A DNA stretch of 64,000 bases from Pleodorina starrii (Eukaryota > Chlorophyta > Chlorophyceae > Chlamydomonadales > Volvocaceae), in assembly GCA_030267565.1 (NCBI GenBank), contig BRXU01000015.1, forward strand, positions 124,001 to 188,000, given 5' to 3'. Every line of letters begins with the position of its first letter. The first letter of the stretch is position 1. This document shows positions 47,601 through 59,000 of the stretch, one piece after another. The notes under the pieces were generated by a model. That model did not search any database. It saw only the letters and a program-made list of their open reading frames with translations, and was not told where the DNA came from. The translations under genes were made by a program, and so were the position numbers.

Positions 47601-49667
47601 GCCCGGTTAGCCGCGGGAGCATCAACGACCGCGCGCCACTTGAGCTGCACGTCTGCGAACACGTCGTGTAAGTGAACCAGACGCTGCCGCTGTCCGATGA
47701 GCGACTTGTTCCCTTTGCCCTCTAAGGCGCCGAAGTCGCAATCGTAGTCCGGCAGGACCATGCGTTGCCTCTTTGGGGCCGGCTCCACTCTCTCCCGCTG
47801 TTCAAGCAGCATTCGCTGTGTCAATAAATGGAGGAGCTGCTGGTGCTCGCGCACCGCATCCATGTACTGCGCGTAAGCCTCGCGTAGCTGCCCGGTCAAA
47901 ATTTTTCCCGGATCCGTCACAAGTTGCACCTTTGCAGCTTTGACATTTTTGTGTTCCAAAAGAGCGTTAAGACGCTTCGATGCTTCCTCTACGAGAGAGC
48001 CCAGCTGGTCGGACGCAAGGTCAATGTCCATTGTTAAAATTTATGGTGAGGGCCGGCTACCGCGAAAGCTATCGCTAAGGCCTTAATGCCCACAGCCTCG
48101 CAGCAACCACCCTATGTAGCTACAAAACCCGAAAATCACTCCTCCACGCCTTCGCGGACACCTTAACTGGCACCATGTGCCGTACCAACGCCCTTATGAG
48201 GGCACAACTCCTCTGAGTTCACAGAAAACCTTGGTTTTCTAGCGTTGCACTCAGGAAACCTTCAGTTGTCGGCCCATGGGGATTGTCTGCTGCTTCAGCG
48301 AACGTCGGCAGCGTCGGTTTTGGTATTGACCGGGGCATTCGTTTCGCAGAGTGTGGTGGCTGTCCCGTTCACGCTGCATCCGGCGGCTCAAGGAGCTGTA
48401 CCCCGTCCTGCTGGAGTACTTCGAGCGGGAGACCGGCACCACCGCAGAGACCATTTATGGCTGGCTGAAGTAAGTGCACACGTCTGGCGGCTTGTCGTTT
48501 GTTATTGGGGTTGGACGCCGAAGGTAGTCGTCAAGTTTGGGAGCATAACGTTTCTTGAACGCTGTCATTGATGGTGCATGCGCTAAACTTGCTTAGCTAC
48601 CCCGTCCCTCAGATTAAACTGAAGTTGGTTCCCACCCGGCGTGTTTCTACCCCCATCGCGCCACATGTTCCAACAGAAACGCCAACAACCTCATTCTCAC
48701 GTACATCCTGGATGAGATTCTGGATGTCACCGCTAAGCTCAGCTGCTGCTTCCAGTCAAGCCAGTTGGCGCTTGTGGACGTGGAGTCGTGGCTGGATTCT
48801 GAGTTGGGGGCCCTCGAGATCAAGTTCACGTATCACAAGGACGGCAACAAGAGCAACGTGCCGCCGACGTTCAGTGAGGCGATCAACGAGCTTTTCGCGT
48901 CGCTGAAGGAGTCGGGTGGGCGGTGGCACGGGCATGACCTAGAGTTGGGTGCTGGGGAGGCCGTTTCCTGGGCCACGTTTGGGGCCGAGGTTTTCCGTAA
49001 GAGGAAGTACATCAGCAAGCTGTGCACCGATTTGATTGGCTTGATTAGGGAGCGCTTCCCCGAGCGGGATCTGAGCCTTGCCGCAAAGTTCCGGATCTTG
49101 AGTCCGGAGGTGTTGGCGGCCGTGAAAGAAGTCACGGCTGAGGCGTTCGGATCGGCGGAGGTGAAGGCGCTGGGGAAGTGGTATGCAAAGCGCGTGGGGA
49201 GCAACATCCATGAGGAGTGGAAGCTGCATGCAGTTCACAAGCTGGTCCGTTCGGCGAAGAGGGTGAAGGCGGAAGCAGTGGGCAAGGGGCCGTTGCTTGC
49301 ACGGGAGTTTTACATGCTCGAGGGGGTGTGGCTGCAGAGGCTCGCGCCGTCGGTTTGGAAGCTAATCCAGATCATGCTGGTTATGCAGCCAGCCAGTGCT
49401 GAGGTGGAGCGGGGTTTCAGCGCAATGAACGACATCAAGTCGTGGGAGCGCACCCAGCTCGACCTCAGCACCCTGGATAAGCTGATGCGCGTGAGGTTGT
49501 GCGGTCCGGAGATCCGGATCAAGCACCAGTCAGAGGGCGACCCACCCTACAAGGAGTTCGATGAGCGCATCCTCCCGTTTGCGATGCAGCAGTGGTTCAG
49601 CAAGAAGCGCTACGCGGAGCGCAGCTGCCACGGCCCGCGGCCCAGCAGGCGCGTGAGGGAGGACTGA
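44612..49667 (+). CDS. hAT-superfamily transposase, seven exons, 808 residues
   Basis: Exons are 44612-44851, 44974-45293, 45372-45594, 45729-45947, 46192-46505, 48350-48469 and 48677-49667. All introns are GT-AG and the joined 2427 nt form one open frame, which strongly supports the model. The N-terminus has KKQSSLSAFMPK, the sequence type that normally follows a BED finger, but no BED finger is visible. An acidic VEVIEIDSSPE resembles a SUMO-interacting motif. A Ser/Pro-rich linker follows. The catalytic fold starts in exon 4 with FFAITIDESTD (Asp 282), continues in exon 5 with FTSDGASVM (Asp 349) and HFAAHKLALS, and in exon 6 with WWLSRSRCI (Trp 442). The C-terminal hAT dimerisation region has PASAEVERGFSAMN (Glu 723, the likely third catalytic residue). 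It is nearest in style to hATs with DUF4371/ZNF862-like cores. The usual TRWLS reads VWWLS. Exon 3 could instead start at 45435 in the same frame. It may be a live transposon gene or a domesticated one. Confidence 0.88.
46509..46614 (-). repeat. Split repeat B2
   Basis: This 106-bp unit is identical to 46811-46916 (offset 302). It forms the outer 3' end of the element, against the hAT intron donor. Confidence 0.9.
46592..46814 (-). repeat. Split repeat A2
   Basis: This 223-bp unit is repeated at 48045-48267 (offset 1453) with one mismatch (46802 a, 48255 g). It includes the small perfect hairpin gaaaacc-tt-ggttttc. Confidence 0.9.
46811..46916 (-). repeat. Split repeat B1
   Basis: Internal copy of the 106-bp B repeat. 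It abuts A2 through the shared agtt, which is also the sequence at both outer junctions. Confidence 0.9.
46988..47242. repeat. 70-bp tandem repeat, about 3.6 copies
   Basis: Units start at 46988, 47058, 47128 and 47198 (cgcccttaagaggg...). Each contains two short hairpins, gcccttaagagggc-type and gcaagc-tagg-gcttgc. The array lies just downstream of the gag-like stop on the minus strand, so it would form the element's 3' untranslated region. Confidence 0.9.
47261..48031 (-). CDS. gag-like protein with CCHC zinc knuckle, 256 residues
   Basis: The frame starts at a true ATG (48031-48029, MDIDLASDQLG), 14 nt inside repeat A1, and ends at TAG 47261. The N-terminal two thirds is Glu/Gln/Arg-rich and probably helical or coiled coil (LVEEASKRLNALLEHK, REHQQLLHLLTQRM, RAEAMEEAVRKTQEVFEQQ). 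A Lys/Ala/Pro-rich linker follows. A CX2CX4HX4C knuckle at 238-251 (CYKCNAMGHWAKEC) sits next to the C-terminus, as in retroelement Gag proteins that bind RNA. No other retroelement enzyme is encoded. Its intact frame suggests the element is young or that the product is useful to it. It lies antisense to the host hAT gene. Confidence 0.82.
   Translation of the reverse strand: MDIDLASDQLGSLVEEASKRLNALLEHKNVKAAKVQLVTDPGKILTGQLREAYAQYMDAVREHQQLLHLLTQRMLLEQRERVEPAPKRQRMVLPDYDCDFGALEGKGNKSLIGQRQRLVHLHDVFADVQLKWRAVVDAPAANRAERAEAMEEAVRKTQEVFEQQAKELVIAHHHGWDVVGQMRGTPYAATEEEQKALKKAIKAAAESRKVAKPPGKAQPVQVAAAAGPSAPKAPKGPCYKCNAMGHWAKECPNPPK
48045..48267 (-). repeat. Split repeat A1
   Basis: Outer 5' copy of the 223-bp A repeat. 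It presumably carries the promoter for the gag-like ORF that starts 14 bp further on. Confidence 0.9.
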
Positions 49668-49831
49668 GTGTTTCGGTTGCGGTAGTGAGAAGGGGGGTGT
49701 TTCACGTTTGAACCTGACAACTGGAAGCCTTGGACTGTTTTGTGACGCGTGGCATTACGCATGAGACTATGCACGTGAACAGAACTTATTCATGACGGCC
49801 GAGTCAACGGTCAACGAACAACCACCATGGG

Positions 49832-49836
49832 TGTAA
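49832..49836 (+). promoter_or_regulatory. Candidate poly(A) signal of hAT gene
   Basis: TGTAA, the poly(A) signal widely used in chlorophyte algae, lies about 165 nt after the hAT stop codon. It is short, so chance occurrence is possible. Confidence 0.4.
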
Positions 49837-49848
49837 CGGTTGCTGGAG

Positions 49849-49874
49849 CCCGAGAGATATGAGTATCTCTCGGG
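49849..49874. repeat. Perfect 11-bp inverted repeat (hairpin)
   Basis: cccgagagata, loop tgag, tatctctcggg. It lies just after the candidate poly(A) signal and at the start of a stretch dense in GTATCT motifs. Confidence 0.85.
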
Positions 49875-50031
49875 TAGATAAAAACGTCAATTTAGGCGAC
49901 CGCGTATCTCTGTAGATACGTCGGGCGGGGTTCCAGCTGGGAAATTCTCCCCATAGACAGATACTTTCAGCACTTCTAAGCCAGGCGTATCTCCAGTCGC
50001 AGATACTCGTAAAAATAAGATAGCCACCCTG
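49863..50031. other. hAT-like 3' terminus: terminal sequence and subterminal GTATCT motifs
   Basis: Read from the satellite boundary inward, the end is CAGGGTGGCTATC, resembling hAT terminal inverted repeats that begin CAGGG. GTATCT or its complement AGATAC occurs at 49863, 49904, 49914, 49959, 49987 and 50001, six times in about 145 bp, like the subterminal binding sites of hAT transposons. I could not find the matching left terminus in 41312-44600. The flanking satellite makes any 8-bp duplication undecidable. Confidence 0.5.
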
Positions 50032-53000
50032 CCATGAGCCCAGCCTCGACCCATGGGCCCAGCTTCGACCCATGGGCCCAGCCTCGACCCATGAGCCCAG
50101 CCTCGACCCATGGGCCCAGCCTCGACCCATGGGCCCAGCTTCGACCCATGGGCCCAGCTTCGACCCATGGGCCCAGCCTCGACCCATGAGCCCAGCTTCG
50201 ACCCATGGGCCCAGCCTAGACCCATGGCCCTAGCTTCGACCCATGAGCCCAGCTTCGACCCATGGGCCCAGCCTCGACCCATGGCCCTAGCTTCGACCCA
50301 TGAGCCCAGCTTCGACCCATGGGCCCAGCCTCGACCCATGGGCCCAGCCTCGACCCATTGGCCCAGCCTCGACCCATGAGCCCAGCCTCGACCCATGAGC
50401 CCAGCTTCGACCCATGGGCCAAGCCTCGACCCATGGGTCCAGCTTCGACCCATGAGCCCAGCTTCGACCCATGGGCCCAGCCTCGACCCATGGGCCCAGT
50501 CTCGACCCATGGGCCCAGCCACGAACCAATGCGCCATGGGCCCAGCCTCGACCCATGGGCCTAGTCTCGTCCCATGGGCCCAGCCTCGACCCATGGGCCC
50601 AGTCTCGATCCACGTGCCCAGCTTCGACCCATGGACCAAGCCTCGACCCATGGGCCCAGCCTCGACCCATGGGCCCAGCCTCGACCCATGGGCCCAGCCT
50701 CGACCCATGGGCCCAGCCTCGACCCATTGGACCAGCCTCGACCCATGGGCCCAGCCTCGACCCATGAGCCCAGCCTCTGCCCATTGCGCCATGGGCCCAG
50801 CCTCGACCCATGGGCCCAGCCTCGACCCATGGGCCTAGTCTCGTCCCATGGGCCCAGCCTCGACCCATGGGCCCAGTCTCGATCCATGTGCCCAGCTTCG
50901 ACCCATGAGCCCAGCCTCGACCCATGGGCCCAGCCTCGACCCATGGGCCCAGCCTCGGCCCATGGGCCCAGCCTCGACCCATGGGCCCAGCCTCGTCCCA
51001 TGGGCCCAGCCTCGACCCATGGGCCCAGCCTCGACCCATTGGACCAGCCTCGACCCATGGGCCCAGCCTCGACCCATGAGCCCAGCCTCTGCCCATTGCG
51101 CCATGGGCCCAGCCTCGACCCATGGCCCTAGCTTCGACCCATGAGCCCAGCTTCGACCCATGGGCCCAGCCTCGACCCATGGGCCCAGCTACGACCCATG
51201 AGCACAGCTTCGACCCATCGACCCAGCCTCGACCCATGGGCCCAGCCTCGACCCATGGACCCAGCCTCGACCCATGGGCCCAGCGTCGACCCATGGGCCC
51301 AGTCTCGACCCATGGGCCCAGCTTCGACCCATGGGCCAAGCTTCGACCCATGGGCCCCGCGCCCCCGCCTCGACCCATGAGCCCAGCCTCGACCCATGGG
51401 CCCAGGCTGGGCCCATGGGCCCAGCCTCGGCCGATAGGCCCAGCCTCGACCCATGGGCCCAGCTTCGACCCATGGGCCCAGCCTCGTCCCATGAGCCCAG
51501 TCTCGACCCATGAGCCCAGCCTCGACCCATGTGCCCAGCCTCGACCCATGGGCTCAGCCTCGACCCATGAGCCCAGCTTCGACCCATGGGCCCAGCCTCG
51601 ACCCATGGGCCCAGCTTCGACCCATGAGCCCAGCTTCGACCTATGGGCCCAGCCTCGACCCATGGGCCCAGCTTCGACCCATGGGCCCAGTCTCGACCCA
51701 TGGGCCCAGGCTCGACCCATGGGCCCAGCTTCGACCCATGGGCCCAGCCTCGACCCATGGGCCCAGTCTCGACCCATGGGCCCAGCTTCGACCCATGGGC
51801 CCAGCCTCGACCCATGGCCCTAGCTTCGACCCATGAGCCCAGCTTCGACCCATGGGCCCAGCCTCGACCCATGGGCCCAGCCTCGACCCATGGGCCCAGT
51901 CTCGACCCATGGGCCCAGCTTCGACCCATGGGCCCAGCCTAGGCCTTTGGGCCAACTTTGACCCATGAGCCCAGCTTCGACCCATGGGCCCAGCCTCGAC
52001 CCATGAGCCCAGCCTCGACCCATGGGCCCAGCTTCGACCCATGGGCCCAGCCTCGACCCATGAGCCCAGCCTCGACCCATGGGCCCAGCCTCGACCCATG
52101 GGCCCAGCCTCGACCCATGGGCCCAGCTTCGACCCATGGGCCCAGCTTCGACCCATGGGCCCAGCCTCGACCCATGAGCCCAGCTTCGACCCATGGGCCC
52201 AGCCTCGACCCATGGCCCTAGCTTCGACCCATGAGCCCAGCTTCGACCCATGGGCCCAGCCTCGACCCATGGGCCCAGCCTCGACCCATTGGCCCAGTCT
52301 CGACCCATGAGCCCAGCCTGGACCCATGAGCCCAGCTTCGACCCATGGGCCAAGCCTCGACCCATGGGTCCAGCTTCGACCCATGAGCCCAGCTTCGACC
52401 CATGGGCCCAGCCTCGACCCATGGGCCCAGTCTCGACCCATGGGCCCAGCCTCGAACCAATGCGCCATGGGCCCAGCCTCGACCCATGGGCCTAGTCTCG
52501 TCCCATGGGCCCAGCCTCGACCCATGGGCCCAGTCTCGATCCATGTGCCCAGCTTCGACCCATGGACCCAGCCTCGACCCATGGGCCCAGCCTCGACCCA
52601 TGGGCCCAGCCTTGACCCATGGGCCCAGCCTCGACCCATGGGCCCAGCCTCGACCCAGTGGACCAGCCTCGACCCATGGGCCCAGCCTCGACTCATGAGC
52701 CCAGCCTCTGCCCATTGCGCCATGGGCCCAGCCTCGACCCATGGGCCCAGCCTCGACCCATGGGCCTAGCTTCGACCCATGAGCCCAGCCTCGACCCATG
52801 GGCCCAGCTACGACCCATGAGCACAGCTTCGACCCATCGACCCAGCCTCGACCCATGGGCCCAGCCTCGACCCATGGGCCCAGCCTCGACCCATGGGCCC
52901 AACCTCTACCCATAGGCCCAGCCTCGACCCATGGGGCCAGCCTCGGCCTATGGGCTCAGCCTCGACCCATGAGCCCAGCCTCAACCCATGGTCCCAGCCT

Positions 53001-56000
53001 CGACCAATGGGCCTAGCCTCGACCCATGGGCCTAGCCTCGACCCATGGGACCAGCTTCGACCCATGGGACCATCTTCGACCCATGGGCCCAGCCTCGACC
53101 CATGGGCCCAGCCTCGACTCATGGGCCCAGCCTCGACCCATGGGCCCAGCCTCGACCCATGAGCCCAGCCTCGACCCATGGGCCCAGCCTCGACCCATGG
53201 GCCCAGCCTCGGCCCATGAGCCCAGCCTCGACCCATGGGCCCAGCCTCGACCCATGAGCCCAGCCTCGACCCATGAGCCCAGCCTCGACCCATGGGCCCA
53301 GCCTCGTCCCATGGGCCCAGCCTCGACCCATGGGCCCAGCCTCGACCCATAAGCCCAGCCTCGACCCATGGGCCTAGCTTCGACCCATAGGCCCAGCCTC
53401 GACCCATGGGCCCAGCCTCGACCCATGGGCCCAGCCTCGACCCATGGGCCCAGCCTCGGCCCATGGGCCCAGTCTCGACCCATGGGCCCAGCCTCGACCC
53501 ATGGGCCCAGCCTCGGCCGATAGGCCCAGCCTCCACCCATGGGCCCAGCTTCGACCCATGGGCCCAGCCTCGGCCGATAGGCCCAGCCTCGACCCATGGG
53601 CCCAGCCTCGTCCCATGGGCCCAGCCTCGACCCATGGGCCCAGCCTCGACCCATGGGCCCAGCCTCGACCCATGGGCCCAGCCTCGACCCATGGGCCCAG
53701 CCTCGACCCATGGGCCCAGCCTCGACCCATGGGCCCAGCCTCGGCCGATGGGCCCAGCCTCGTCCCACGAGCCCAGCCTCGACCCATGGGCCCAGCCTCG
53801 ACCCATGGGCCCAGTCTCGACCCATGGGCCCAGTCTCGACCCATGGGCCCAGCCTCGTCCCATGGGCCCAGCCTCGACCCATGGGCCCAGTCTCGATCCA
53901 TGTGCCCAGCTTCGACCCATGGACCCAGCCTCGACCCATGGGCCCAGCCTCGACCCATGGGCCCAGCCTCGACCCATGGGCCCAGCCTCGACCCATGGGC
54001 CCAGCCTCGACCCATTGGACCAGCCTCGACCCATGGGCCCAGCCTCGACCCATGAGCCCAGCCTCTGCCCATTGCGCCATGGGCCCAGCCTCGACCCATG
54101 GGCCCAGCCTCGACCCATGGGCCTAGCTTCGACCCATGAGCCCAGCCTCGACCCATGGGCCCAGCTACGGCCCATGAGCACAGCTTCGACCCATCGACCC
54201 AGCCTCGACCCATAGGCCCAGCCTCGACCCATGGGCTCAGCCTCGACCCATGGGCCCAACCTCGACCAATGGGCCTAGCCTCGACCCATGGGCCTAGCCT
54301 CGACCCATGGGACCAGCTTCGACCCATGGGACCAGCTTCGACCCATGGGCCCAGCCTCGACCCATGGGCCCAGCCTCGACTCATGGGCCCAGCCTCGACC
54401 CATGGGCCCAGCCTCGACCCATGAGCCCAGCCTCGACCCATGGGCCCAGCCTCGACCCATGGGCCCAGCCTCGGCCCATGAGCCCAGCCTCGACCCATGA
54501 GCCCAGCCTCGACCCATGGGCCCAGCCTCGACCCATGGGCCCAGTCTCGACCCATGGGCCCAGCTTCGACCCATGGGCCCAGCCTCGACCCATGAGCCCA
54601 GCCTCGACCCATGGGCCTAGCTTCGACCCATAGGCCCAGCCTCGACCCATGGGCCCAGCCTCGGCCGATAGGCCCAGCCTCGACCCATGGGCCCAGCTTC
54701 GACCCATGGGCCCAGCCTCGGCCGATAGGCCCAGCCTCGACCCATGGGCCCAGCCTCGTCCCATGAGCCCAGCCTCGACCCATGGGCCCAGCCTTGTCCC
54801 ATGAGCCCAGCCTCGACCGATAGGCCCAGCCCCGACCCATGGGCCCAGCCTCGTCCCTTGAGCCCAGCCTCGACCCATGGGCCCAGCCTCGACCCATGAG
54901 CCCAGCCTCGACCCATGGGCCCAGCCTCGACCCATGGGCCCAGTCTCGACCCATGGGCCCAGCTTCGACCCATGGGCCCAGCCTCGACCCATGAGCCCAG
55001 CCTCGACCCATGGGCCTAGCTTCGACCCATGGGCCCAGCCTCGACCCATGGGCCCAGCCTCGACCCGAGAGCCCAGCCTCGACCCATGAGCCCAGCTTCG
55101 ACCCATGGGCCCAGCTTCGACCCATGTGCCCAGCCTCGACCCATGGTCCCAGCCTCGACCCATGAGCCCAGCTTCGACCCATGGGCCCAGCCTCGACCCA
55201 TGGCCCTAGCTTCGACCCATGAGCCCAGCTTCGACCGATGGGCCCAGCCTCGACCCATGGGCCCAGCTTCGACCCATGGACCCAGCCTCGACCCATGAGC
55301 CCAGCTTCGACCCATGGGCCCAGCCTCGACCCATGGGCCCAGCCTCGACCCATGGGCCCAGCCTCGACCCATTGGCCCAGCCTCGACCCATGGGCCCAGC
55401 CTCGTCCCATGAGCCCAGCCTCGACCCATGGGCCCAGCCTCGTCCCATGGGCCCAGCCTCGACCCATGGGCCCAGCCTCGACCCATGGGCCCAGCCTCGA
55501 CCCATGGGCCCAGCCTCGAACCATGGGCCCAGCCTCGACCCATGGGCCCAGCCTCGACCCATGGGCCCAGCCTCGACCCATGGGCCCAGCCTCGGCCCAT
55601 GGGCCCAGCCTCGACCCATGGGCCCAGCCTCGACCCATGGGCCCAGCCTCGGCCGATGGGCCCAGCCTCGACCCATGGGCCCAGCCTCGTCCCATGGGCC
55701 CAGCCTCGTCCCATGGGCCCAGCCTCGACCCATGGGCCCAGCCCCGTCCCATGAGCCCAGCCTCGACCCATGGGCCCAGCCTCGTCCCATGAGCCCAGCC
55801 TCTACCCATGGGCCCAGCCTCGACCCATGGGCCCAGCCTCGTCCCATGAGCCCAGCCTCGACCCATGGGCCCAGCCTCGTCCCATGGGCCCAGCCTCGAC
55901 CCATGGGCCCAGCCTCGACCCATGGGCCCAGCCTCGACCCATGGGCCCAGCCTCGACCCATGGGCCCAGCCTCGTCCCATGGGCCCAGCCTCGACCCATG

Positions 56001-59000
56001 GGCCCAGCCTCGACCCATGGGCCCAGTCTCGACCCATGGGCCCAGCTTCGACCCATGGGCCAAGCTTCGACCCATGGGCCCCGCGCCCCCGCCTCGACCT
56101 ATGAGCCCAGCCTCGACCCATGGGCCCAGGCTGGGCCCATGGGCCCAGCCTCGGCCGATAGGCCCAGCCTCGACCCATGGGCCCAGCTTCGACCCATGGG
56201 CCCAGCCTCGTCCCATGAGCCCAGTCTCGACCCATGAGCCCAGCTTCGACCCATGGGCCCAGCCTCGACCCATGGCCCTAGCTTCGACCCATGAGCCCAG
56301 CTTCGACCCATGGGCCCAGCCTCGACCCATGGGCCCAGCTTCGACCCATGGGCCCAGTCTCGACCCATGGGCCCAGGCTCGACCCATGGGCCCAGCTTCG
56401 ACCCATGGGCCCAGCCTCGACCCATGGGCCCAGTCTCGACCCATGGGCCCAGCTTCGACCCATGGGCCCAGCCTCGACCCATGGCCCTAACTTCGACCCA
56501 TGAGCCCAGCTTCGACCCATGGGCCCAGCCTCGACCCATGGGCCCAGCCTCGACCCATGGGCCCAATCTCGACCCATGGGCCCAGCTTCGACCCATGGGC
56601 CCAGCCTAGGCCTTTGGGCCAGCTTTGACCCATGAGCCCAGCTTCGACCCATGGGCCCAGCCTCGACCCATGAGCCCAGCCTCGACCCATGGGCCCAGCT
56701 TCGACCCATGGGCCCAGCCTCGACCCATGAGCCCAGCCTCGACCCATGGGCCCAGCCTCGACCCATGGGCCCAGCCTCGACCCATGGGCCCAGCTTCGAC
56801 CCATGGGCCCAGCTTCGACCCATGGGCCCAGCCTCGACCCATGAGCCCAGCTTCGACCCATGGGCCCAGCCTCGACCCATGGCCCTAGCTTCGACCCATG
56901 AGCCCAGCTTCGACCCATGGGCCCAGCCTCGACCCATGGGCCCAGCCTCGACCCATTGGCCCAGCCTCGACCCATGAGCCCAGCCTCGACCCATGAGCCC
57001 AGCTTCGACCCATGGGCCAAGCCTCGACCCATGGGTCCAGCTTCGACCCATGAGCCCAGCTTCGACCCATGGTCCCAGCCTCGACCCATGGGCCCAGTCT
57101 CGACCCATGGGCCCAGCCTCGAACCAATGCGCCACGGGCCCAGCCTCGACCCATGGGCCTAGTCTCGTCCCATGGGCCCAGCCTCGACCCATGGGCCCAG
57201 TCTCGATCCATGTGCCCAGCTTCGACCCATGGACCCAGCCTCGACCCATGGGCCCAGCCTCGACCCATGGGCCCAGCCTCGACCCATGGGCCCAGCCTCG
57301 ACCCATGGGCCCAGCCTCGACCCATGGGCCCAGCCTCGACCCATTGGACCAGCCTCGACCCATGGGCCCAGCCTCGACCCATGAGCCCAGCCTCTGCCCA
57401 TTGCGCCATGGGCCCAGCCTCGACCCATGGGCCCAGCCTCGACCCATGGGCCTAGCTTCGACCCATGAGCCCAGCCTCGACCCATGGGCCCAGCTACGAC
57501 CCATGAGCACAGCTTCGACCCATCGACCCAGCCTCGACCCATGGGCCCAGCCTCGACCCATGGGCCCAGCCTCGACCCATGGGCCCAACCTCTACCCATA
57601 GGCCCAGCCTCGACCCATGGGGCCAGCCTCGGCCTATGGGCTCAGCCTCGACCCATGAGCCCAGCCTCGACCCATGGTCCCAGCCTCGACCAATGGGCCT
57701 AGCCTCGACCCATGGGCCTAGCCTCGACCCATGGGACCAGCTTCGACCCACGGGACCAGCTTCGACCCATGGGCCCAGCCTCGACCCATGGGCCCAGCCT
57801 CGACTCATGGGCCCAGCCTCGACCCATGGGCCCAGCCTCGACCCATGAGCCCAGCCTCGACCCATGGGCCCAGCCTCGACCCATGGGCCCAGCCTCGGCC
57901 CATGAGCCCAGCCTCGACCCATGGGCCCAGCCTCGACCCATGAGCCCAGCCTCGACCCATGAGCCCAGCCTCGACCCATGGGCCCAGCCTCGTCCCATGG
58001 GCCCAGCCTCGACCCATGGGCCCAGCCTCGACCCATGAGCCCAGCCTCGACCCATGGGCCTAGCTTCGACCCATAGGCCCAGCCTCGACCCATGGGCCCA
58101 ACCTCGACCCATGGGCCCAGCCTCGACCCATGGGCCCAGCCTCGGCCCATGGGCCCAGTCTCGACCCATGGGCCCAGCCTCGACCCATGGGCCCAGCCTC
58201 GGCCGATAGGCCCAGCCTCGACCCATGGGCCCAGCTTCGACCCATGGGCCCAGCCTCGGCCGATAGGCCCAGCCTCGACCCATGGGCCCAGCCTCGTCCC
58301 ATGAGCCCAGCCTCGACCCATGGGCCCAGCCTTGTCCCATGAGCCCAGCCTCGACCCATGGGCCCAGTCTCGACCCATGGGCCCAGCTTCGACCCATGGG
58401 CCCAGCTTCGACCCATGGGCCCCGCCTCGACCCATGAGCCCAGCTTCGACCCATGTGCCCAGCCTCGACCCATGGGCCCAGCCTCGAACCAATGCGCCAC
58501 GGGCCCAGCCTCGACCCATGGGCCTAGTCTCGTCCCATGGGCCCAGCCTCGACCCATGGGCCCAGTCTCGATGCATGTGCCCAGCTTCGACCCATGGACC
58601 CAGCCTCGACCCATGGGCCCAGCCTCGACCCATGGGCCCAGCCTCGACCCATGGGCCCAGCCTCGACCCATGGGCCCAGCCTCGACCCATGGGCCCAGCC
58701 TCGACCCATTGGACCAGCCTCGACCCATGGGCCCAGCCTCGACCCATGAGCCCAGCCTCGACCCATGGGCCCAGCCTCGACCCATGGGCCCAGCCTCGGC
58801 CCATGAGCCCAGCCTCGACCCATGGGCCCAGCCTCGACCCATGAGCCCAGCCTCGACCCATGAGCCCAGCCTCGACCCATGGGCCCAGCCTCGTCCCATG
58901 GGCCCAGCCTCGACCCATGGGCCCAGCCTCGACCCATGAGCCCAGCCTCGACCCATGGGCCTAGCTTCGACCCATAGGCCCAGCCTCGACCCATGGGCCC

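Larger units (their letters stand above)
46509..48267 (-). mobile_element. Non-autonomous PAT/TOC1-like element with split direct repeats
   Basis: Read on the minus strand, the order is A1 (48267-48045), a gag-like ORF, a 70-bp tandem array, B1 (46916-46811), A2 (46814-46592), B2 (46614-46509). A is 223 bp with one difference between copies. B is 106 bp. A and B overlap by 23 bp at one side and by agtt at the other. This A1-ORF-B1-A2-B2 order is the split direct repeat arrangement of PAT-type DIRS retroelements, which include Kangaroo of Volvox and resemble TOC1 of Chlamydomonas. Only agtt is shared at the outer junctions, and no target duplication is seen, as expected for tyrosine-recombinase integration. 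RT, RNase H and tyrosine recombinase genes are absent, so an autonomous partner would be needed. Confidence 0.8.
46506..48349 (+). other. Intron 5 of hAT gene, enlarged by a mobile element
   Basis: The donor is GTAAGT at 46506 and the acceptor is TTTCGCAG ending at 48349. Of its 1844 nt, 1755 belong to the split-repeat element. The remaining 89 nt would make a normal-sized intron. The coding phase is unchanged across it. Confidence 0.85.

Noticed and set aside
41312..50031. The whole island as one hAT transposon inserted in the satellite
   Set aside because: The right end looks like a hAT terminus, but no left inverted repeat is present at 41312, and the similar flanks (catgggcc versus catgagcc) are ordinary satellite variants, so a target duplication cannot be claimed.
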